Origin: Frondihabitans sp. PhB188
Lineage (GTDB): Bacteria; Actinomycetota; Actinomycetes; Actinomycetales; Microbacteriaceae
Assembly: GCF_003752365.1 (NCBI RefSeq)
Contig: NZ_RJUO01000003.1
Coordinates: forward strand, 310,001-374,000
DNA: 64,000 nt
Direction of reading: 5' to 3'
The first letter of the stretch is position 1; every line of letters begins with the position of its first letter. The position numbers and the translations under genes were made by a program. A model generated the notes under the pieces. The model saw nothing but the letters and a program-made list of their open reading frames with translations, ran no database searches and had not been told where the DNA came from. Shown in pieces: positions 60,030-64,000 of the stretch.

Positions 60030-61010
60030 GTGTCGAACTCATACAGCAAGACCGACGAGGCCGTGAAGGCCCTGAACGCCGAGCAGTTCCGTGTCACGCA
60101 GCGGGGCGGAACCGAGCCGGCGTTCGACAACGAGTTCTGGGACCAGAAGGCGCCCGGCATCTACGTGGACGTCGTGACCGGCGAGCCGCTGTTCTCGTCG
60201 ACCGACAAGTACGACAGCGGCACCGGCTGGCCGAGCTTCACGAAGCCGATCGCGGCTGAGAGCGTTACCACGAAGACCGATCGCAAGCTGTTCATGAAGC
60301 GCACCGAGGTCCGCTCGGCGACGGGCGACAGCCACCTGGGCCACGTCTTCCCGGACGGCCCGACGGCCGCCGGCGGCGAGCGCTACTGCATGAACTCCGC
60401 GGCTCTCCGGTTCGTGCCGGCGGGGTCGCTCGAGTCGGAGGGCTACGGCGAGTACTCGCACCTGTTCGAGTCGCCGACCACACCGATCGGCTCATCGGCG
60501 CGTGAGACGGCCGTGCTGGCCGGAGGGTGCTTCTGGGGCGCGCAGCAGCTGCTGCGCCGCCGACCGGGCATCATCTCGACGCGCGTCGGGTACTCGGGCG
60601 GCACGCAGGCCAACGCCACCTACCGGCACCACGCCGGTCACGCCGAGGCAGTCGAGATCGTGTTCGACCCGGCGTTGACGTCGTACCGCGAGATCCTGGA
60701 GTTCTTCTTCCAGATCCACGACCCGTCGACGAAGAACCGCCAGGGCAACGATGTCGGCGAGAGCTACCGCTCGGCGATCTTCTTCACGTCCGAGGCGCAG
60801 CGCGAGACGGCTCTCGACACCATCGCCGACGTCGACGCCTCCGGTCTCTGGCCGGGCAAGGTCGTCACCGAGGTGACACCGGCGTCGGACTTCTGGGAGG
60901 CCGAGGAGGAGCACCAGGACTACCTCGAGAAGGACCCGTACGGGTACACGTGCCACTACGTGCGGCCGGGGTGGCGGCTGCCGGCGCGGGACGCGAGCGT
61001 CGTGAGCTGA
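60030..61010 (+). CDS. msrAB: Bifunctional methionine sulfoxide reductase, MsrB-MsrA fusion
   Basis: 326 residues. MsrB domain first (about 15-145): [17 protein letters not shown] and the catalytic Cys of [10 protein letters not shown]; it lacks the zinc-binding CxxC pairs. MsrA domain (about 158-315): catalytic [22 protein letters not shown], and a resolving Cys region near [11 protein letters not shown]. Repairs both R and S sulfoxide forms in the cytoplasm. GTG start with GGAGG 5 nt upstream, one of the strongest sites in the window. Confidence 0.93.
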   Translation: MSNSYSKTDEAVKALNAEQFRVTQRGGTEPAFDNEFWDQKAPGIYVDVVTGEPLFSSTDKYDSGTGWPSFTKPIAAESVTTKTDRKLFMKRTEVRSATGDSHLGHVFPDGPTAAGGERYCMNSAALRFVPAGSLESEGYGEYSHLFESPTTPIGSSARETAVLAGGCFWGAQQLLRRRPGIISTRVGYSGGTQANATYRHHAGHAEAVEIVFDPALTSYREILEFFFQIHDPSTKNRQGNDVGESYRSAIFFTSEAQRETALDTIADVDASGLWPGKVVTEVTPASDFWEAEEEHQDYLEKDPYGYTCHYVRPGWRLPARDASVVS

Positions 61011-61047
61011 GGCGTCGTCCTTAGGTAAGGAAGTAAGGGAGGGCGGT

Positions 61048-61143
61048 CCTTGTCAGCGATGCTGGCGAGGGCCGTTCTCCTTGTGGGGCGTGCAGATCGT
61101 GGGCGATCTCCTTGCGAGGTCGCAGGGCGTCCTTCGATGAGGA
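61048..61143. repeat. Intergenic CCTTGTGGGGCGTGC-type repeat, copy A
   Basis: Contains the exact 24-mer also found in copy B (at 61075-61098) and related CCTTG(T/C)-starting units about 31-33 bp apart, ending GGGCGTCCTTCGATGAGGA. It lies upstream of the DUF4180 gene. Confidence 0.7.
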
Positions 61144-61156
61144 CGCAGCCGCGACC

Positions 61157-61162
61157 TAGGCT
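61157..61162 (+). promoter_or_regulatory. Leaderless-type -10 of the DUF4180 gene
   Basis: TAGGCT, 6 nt before the ATG at 61169. Confidence 0.55.
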
Positions 61163-61168
61163 GGCGGC

Positions 61169-61528
61169 ATGCGCATCGACGACTTCCCGGGTGGGCGCGT
61201 GCTGTTCGCCGACGACGACGGCCCGCCGCTCTCGACGGAAGGCGACGCCGTCGACCTCCTGGGCGAGGCGTTCGGTGCGGAGGCCGAGGTCATCGCCATT
61301 CCGGTCGGGCGCTTCGACCCGGCGTTCTTCGACCTGTCGACGCGGCTGGCCGGCCACTTCGCGCAGAAGCTCGTGAACTACCGCGTCCGCCTGGTCGTGC
61401 TGGGCGACGTCTCGGCGTTCGAGGCGTCGAGCTCAGCCCTTCGCGACTGGATCCGCGAGTCGAACACCGGTTCGCAGGTGTGGTTCGTGCGCGACGAGGC
61501 GACTCTGGCGGCGCGACTCGCGGGGTGA
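61169..61528 (+). CDS. DUF4180 family protein
   Basis: 119 residues, function unknown. Family pattern over the full length: FDPAFFDLSTRLAGHFAQKL, NYRVRLVVLGDVSAFEASS and ALRDWIRESNTGSQVWFV. No signal peptide or membrane helix. It stands alone, flanked on both sides by copies of the same intergenic repeat, which suggests the repeat was duplicated around the gene or that the gene came in with it. Confidence 0.85.
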   Translation: MRIDDFPGGRVLFADDDGPPLSTEGDAVDLLGEAFGAEAEVIAIPVGRFDPAFFDLSTRLAGHFAQKLVNYRVRLVVLGDVSAFEASSSALRDWIRESNTGSQVWFVRDEATLAARLAG

Positions 61529-61553
61529 CTGACAAGGATTCAGGCCCTGGCCA

Positions 61554-61650
61554 TCCTTGTGAGGCATGCGGCGCGACCGTCTTCTCCTTGTGGGGCGTGC
61601 AGATCCGCGGCCGCATCCCTGTGCGCCCGCGGGGCGTCCTCCGCTGAGGA
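61554..61650. repeat. Intergenic CCTTGTGGGGCGTGC-type repeat, copy B
   Basis: Exact 24-mer at 61582-61605 shared with copy A, preceded by a CCTTGTGAGGCATGC unit (61554-61568) and followed by GGGCGTCCTCCGCTGAGGA. Same orientation as copy A, on the other side of DUF4180. Confidence 0.7.
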
Positions 61651-61659
61651 TCCCGCGCC

Positions 61660-61950
61660 TCAGAACCCCACGCGCCGCTGCTGCTGCGGCGGCGCCTCTG
61701 GGAACCCGGGCAACCCGAGCGACGAGAGGTCGGGGAACGGGAACTCCGGCACCGGCGGCACGTCGGCGTCGTTGAGGACGATGGGCGCACCTGGCGTCCA
61801 GAACAGCCACGAGGCGCTGCCCTCGGCGTCGATCAGGCTGATCTCGAGCGGCTCGCCCGCGGCTGCGGCCGCGGTGAGCTTGTCTTTCAGGTCGACGAGC
61901 TGCGACGACGAGATGGCGGTGCGGACTCCGGCGTAGACGATGTGCGGCAT
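61660..61950 (-). CDS. Hypothetical protein with Pro-rich C-terminus
   Basis: 96 residues, not recognised. A small alpha/beta part (about 1-55: IVYAGVRTAISSSQLVDLKDKL, PLEISLIDAEGSASWLFWTPG) is followed by a Pro-rich tail (about 60-92: VPPVPEFPFPDLSSLGLPGF). No signal or membrane helix. ATG with TAGGCT 6 nt upstream supports it as a real gene. Divergent from the DUF1877 gene. Confidence 0.65.
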   Translation of the reverse strand: MPHIVYAGVRTAISSSQLVDLKDKLTAAAAAGEPLEISLIDAEGSASWLFWTPGAPIVLNDADVPPVPEFPFPDLSSLGLPGFPEAPPQQQRRVGF

Positions 61951-61956
61951 GGTCGG

Positions 61957-61962
61957 AGCCTA
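61957..61962 (-). promoter_or_regulatory. Leaderless-type -10 of the Pro-rich hypothetical gene
   Basis: TAGGCT on the minus strand, 6 nt before the ATG at 61950. Confidence 0.5.
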
Positions 61963-62072
61963 TGCCTCGACCTGTGGAGGATTCTCCCCAGTCCGCCCAG
62001 GGCAGAACGATTGCCGCTGGGCCTGTGGAGAACGCCAGCGGACACCGCCGCTCCGACTCGAGGATCGTCGGC

Positions 62073-62579
62073 ATGGGAATCCGCTACTACGCCTATCCGG
62101 TCCTCGCCGACGACATCGCGCTCGCTCGCCAGAACCCACTCGACTACATGAACAACAATCCGATCGTCGATCACGACGATCCCGACGACGACCGTCTGGT
62201 GCTGGAGCTCGACAAGTCCTGGCAGTACTTCCAGCGGCTCTTCGTCTGGCCCCACCGCTACCCCGACGACCCGTGTCTGAAGCTCGTGCAGGGCGAGGTG
62301 CAGTATCCCAACGGCTATGCGGAGGGGTACCGCTGCCACTACGCCGTGCTGGAGCCCTCCGAGATAGCCGAGATCGCGCTCTGGATCACTCACGTCGACA
62401 AGGTCGACGTCCTCGCGATGTTCCTCGCCTCCGAGCGTTGGCGCGGGCGAATGGACGACGAGGCGGCCGACCGGCTCCGCGAAGACGTCTCGTACGTCGG
62501 GCACTACCTCGAGAAGGCGAAGGAGTTCACGGCGCGGACCGCGGCGGCCGGCCACGGCGTGGTCTATCGCATCGGGTGA
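62073..62579 (+). CDS. DUF1877 (YfbM-like) family protein
   Basis: 168 residues from ATG 62073 (MGIRYYAYPV). DUF1877-type pattern: LELDKSWQYFQRLF, YAVLEPSEIAEIALWI and the region WRGRMDDEAADRL. Function unknown. AGGA lies 8 nt before this ATG; an upstream in-frame ATG at 61962 would add a 37-residue Arg/Ser-rich stretch without family similarity. The stop codon lies in a 17-bp tandem repeat. Confidence 0.7.
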   Translation: MGIRYYAYPVLADDIALARQNPLDYMNNNPIVDHDDPDDDRLVLELDKSWQYFQRLFVWPHRYPDDPCLKLVQGEVQYPNGYAEGYRCHYAVLEPSEIAEIALWITHVDKVDVLAMFLASERWRGRMDDEAADRLREDVSYVGHYLEKAKEFTARTAAAGHGVVYRIG

Positions 62580-62646
62580 GCGGGCGCATCGGGTGAACTG
62601 GCGCACCGGGTGCGCGGGCGCATCGGGTGCGCTGGCGGATCGGGTG
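62569..62646. repeat. 17-bp tandem repeat at the end of the DUF1877 gene
   Basis: Full units at 62579-62595, 62596-62612, 62613-62629 and 62630-62646, consensus near CGCGGGCGCATCGGGTG, plus the last 10 bp of a unit (62569-62578) inside the coding end. The TGA stop spans the first junction. Confidence 0.85.
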
Positions 62647-62721
62647 AGCCCGGGGAGCTGCAGTTCCTGCGCCCGTGGCACGGGTGGGCGGCCTCGACGA
62701 GGTGCGCCCACCCGGAGGCGG

Positions 62722-62937
62722 CTACTCCTCGTTCTTCAGGGCGAGGCCGAGCGCGAAGAACGTCGGCGCCCAGTGGCCGACGAAGATGCCCCAGCGGTCG
62801 GACTGCGCCTTGTCGTCAGACTTCTTGCCACGCGACACCAGCCATGCGAGCAGGGCGATGATGATGGAGGCGAAGCCGCCGAGGTACATGTGCTCGCTAC
62901 GGAAGCCGAGGTCGTGGACGAACTTGACGGGGTTCAT
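62722..62937 (-). CDS. Small membrane protein of unknown function
   Basis: 71 residues. One clear helix (about 20-36, GGFASIIIALLAWLVSRG), a polar middle (KKSDDKAQSDR) and a second hydrophobic stretch (about 49-66, GIFVGHWAPTFFALGLAL), a two-helix hairpin pattern seen in small actinobacterial membrane proteins. ATG 62937 is preceded by AAAGG. Function unknown. Confidence 0.75.
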   Translation of the reverse strand: MNPVKFVHDLGFRSEHMYLGGFASIIIALLAWLVSRGKKSDDKAQSDRWGIFVGHWAPTFFALGLALKNEE

Positions 62938-63040
62938 GGTGGAGCCTTTCGGTTGAGATGGAGCAAGGAGTTGACCCCAGCACACTCCCCCGAAGATGTG
63001 CGCGGCTCACCGGATGTACCCGGCGGTCGTCGCAGTCGCG

Positions 63041-63505
63041 CTAGTGCTCGCCCTTGATGACGAAGAAGGAGCCGCGGATCGTTCCGGCGAGCTTTGACTT
63101 CTGGCGCGCGAACTTGAAGCGCTCGACCAGCTCGTCGGGCACCTCCATGCCGTCGGAGAGCTTGATGCCGACGGCGCGCTTGCTGCCGTCGGCCACCGTG
63201 TACATGACGTTGATCGAGAGCCCCGACTCGAAGAAGACGTATGCCATGCGCATGCCCTCGACCTCGAACTCGGTGACCTCGAGCGGCTTCGACGCGATCT
63301 CGATGTCGCGCTCGGTCTTCAGGATGTCGGTGATCCAGGCGAGCGTCTCGGGAGCCTCCTCGACCGTCGATGTGACGAAGACGTGATCGTACTTGTTCTT
63401 GAAGTAGCGGGCCTCATTGGCGCGGAGGCCGGCGAGCGCGTCGGCGACCGGCGATGTCTCGAGGCCGGTCGTGGAGACGTTCACGAAGTCGACGGTGTAG
63501 GGCAT
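63041..63505 (-). CDS. Conserved hypothetical protein
   Basis: 154 residues, not recognised. Begins MPYTVDFVNVSTTGLETSP. Mixed alpha/beta with FVTSTVEEAPETLAWITDIL, MRMAYVFFESGLSINVMYTV and a C-terminal basic, beta-like end (TIRGSFFVIKGEH). No signal or membrane helix. GAGGAG lies before ATG 63505, so it has a normal ribosome binding site; the 30-codon upstream extension is Arg-rich and rejected. Confidence 0.65.
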   Translation of the reverse strand: MPYTVDFVNVSTTGLETSPVADALAGLRANEARYFKNKYDHVFVTSTVEEAPETLAWITDILKTERDIEIASKPLEVTEFEVEGMRMAYVFFESGLSINVMYTVADGSKRAVGIKLSDGMEVPDELVERFKFARQKSKLAGTIRGSFFVIKGEH

Positions 63506-63595
63506 GGGGCTCCTCGGTGTTCTCGGTGGGGCAACGCTAGCGCGCCTCCGTGTCGCCGCGGTTCTCGAATCGCGTCGCGTTTCGCGCCGGACCAC

Positions 63596-63886
63596 CTAGG
63601 GCTGGCCGACGGTCTCCACGATCTCGCCGCCGACCTGCTGCACGTCGAACTGGCGCAGGAACTCGCCGTCGACCTCGAACTTCGTCACGTGCCCCACCCC
63701 CGACGCCCGCACGTTCCAGTCCGGCGCGATCCGGATCGCGTAGTCTTCGTTCAGCACCGGGTAGAAGTCCGGCTGCTCCGGGAGGCGCGGCGGCCACGCT
63801 GACCATCCTGACTCGCGCACCAGCTCGAGCTCCTCGGGACCAGTCGGTCGCCACAGGGTCACGGTTGTCGGCTCGTCCTGCGTCAT
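63596..63886 (-). CDS. ADP-ribosylation/crystallin J1-like small protein
   Basis: 96 residues. TVTLWRPTGPEELELVRESG, WPPRLPEQPDFYPVLNEDYA and IAPDWNVR match small proteins annotated as ADP-ribosylation/crystallin J1 in databases. Typical members continue about 20 residues beyond the last matching block (FEVDGEFLRQFDVQQVGG) with a WVPAEEL-type segment, missing here. So this one is short at the C-terminus. Start ATG 63886 (GGGGAA before it; also CAGGGT 6 nt upstream). Contains a dispersed-motif copy (GEFLR). Confidence 0.55.
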   Translation of the reverse strand: MTQDEPTTVTLWRPTGPEELELVRESGWSAWPPRLPEQPDFYPVLNEDYAIRIAPDWNVRASGVGHVTKFEVDGEFLRQFDVQQVGGEIVETVGQP

Positions 63887-64000
63887 TTCCCCACCCTGGC
63901 ACGTCGTCTCGCTGCAGAGGCGAGGGGCGTCTCTCTCCAAAACAGTCCTCACGCCCGAAGTGAACGGTGGTGAGAAGCCTCACTCGGCGGACCAGAGCTC

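Noticed and set aside
63980-64000. Possible C-terminal end (ELWSAE, then stop) of a further minus-strand gene
   Set aside because: Only 21 bases are in the window, too few to support a call.

Overview
The window is high-GC DNA from an actinobacterium, most likely a member of Microbacteriaceae. The basis is a mycothiol-type deacetylase (mshB), actinobacterial DUF3107 and DUF3117 proteins, an AdnAB helicase-nuclease, an actinobacterial dapD, a 7Fe ferredoxin, and gene order partly shared with mycobacteria (adnAB / DUF3107 / ferritin-like / DEAD helicase; mrp / tatB / O-methyltransferase). The genus cannot be told from the sequence alone. I see no rRNA, tRNA, CRISPR array, insertion sequence or prophage. 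This is ordinary chromosomal core plus transport genes, about 92-93 percent coding.

Layout. 1-6.1 kb: adnB (cut by the window edge) and adnA on the minus strand, DUF3107 and a small membrane protein on plus, a ferritin-like protein on minus. 6.2-14.3 kb: DEAD-box helicase, PHP phosphoesterase, EEP-family protein, aminopeptidase P, then a tightly overlapping MgtE_N/CBS - DUF1003 - mrp cluster. 14.4-17.0 kb: a 37-residue membrane protein divergent from a LysR regulator, tatB, an O-methyltransferase, DUF3117. 17.1-24.6 kb: GT-C-like mannosyltransferase, dapE, dapD, gltA, dapC, fdxA and an mshB-like deacetylase fused to a membrane domain. Three lysine/DAP pathway genes lie here. 24.6-28.1 kb: efeUOB iron uptake behind a DtxR/IdeR-type iron box. 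28.2-42.0 kb: two complete peptide-type ABC importers, each with a fused two-ATPase protein, flanking typA/bipA. 42.1-48.6 kb: CPBP protease, gcvPHT behind a tandem glycine riboswitch, SseB-like protein. 48.7-64.0 kb: DUF475/TerC-like protein, methyltransferase, FBP-domain protein, an exporter cluster (LolA-like protein, ATPase, permease), VOC protein, GDPD, deoC, class A beta-lactamase lipoprotein, SDR, ABC-F, MsrB-MsrA fusion and several small proteins of unknown function.

Two genome-scale signals stand out beyond the genes. First, a short dispersed motif, SAGTTCCTGCGCCC (core GTTCCTGCG), occurs 22 times by eye, equally on both strands, in every reading frame and enriched between genes, once as an inverted pair forming a terminator. 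It behaves like an uptake-signal-type or protein-binding repeat and I know of no description of it. Second, about two dozen genes carry a TANNNT-type -10 hexamer about 6-8 nt before the start codon and no ribosome binding site, so this chromosome appears to use leaderless mRNAs very heavily. That pattern was also used here to choose starts.
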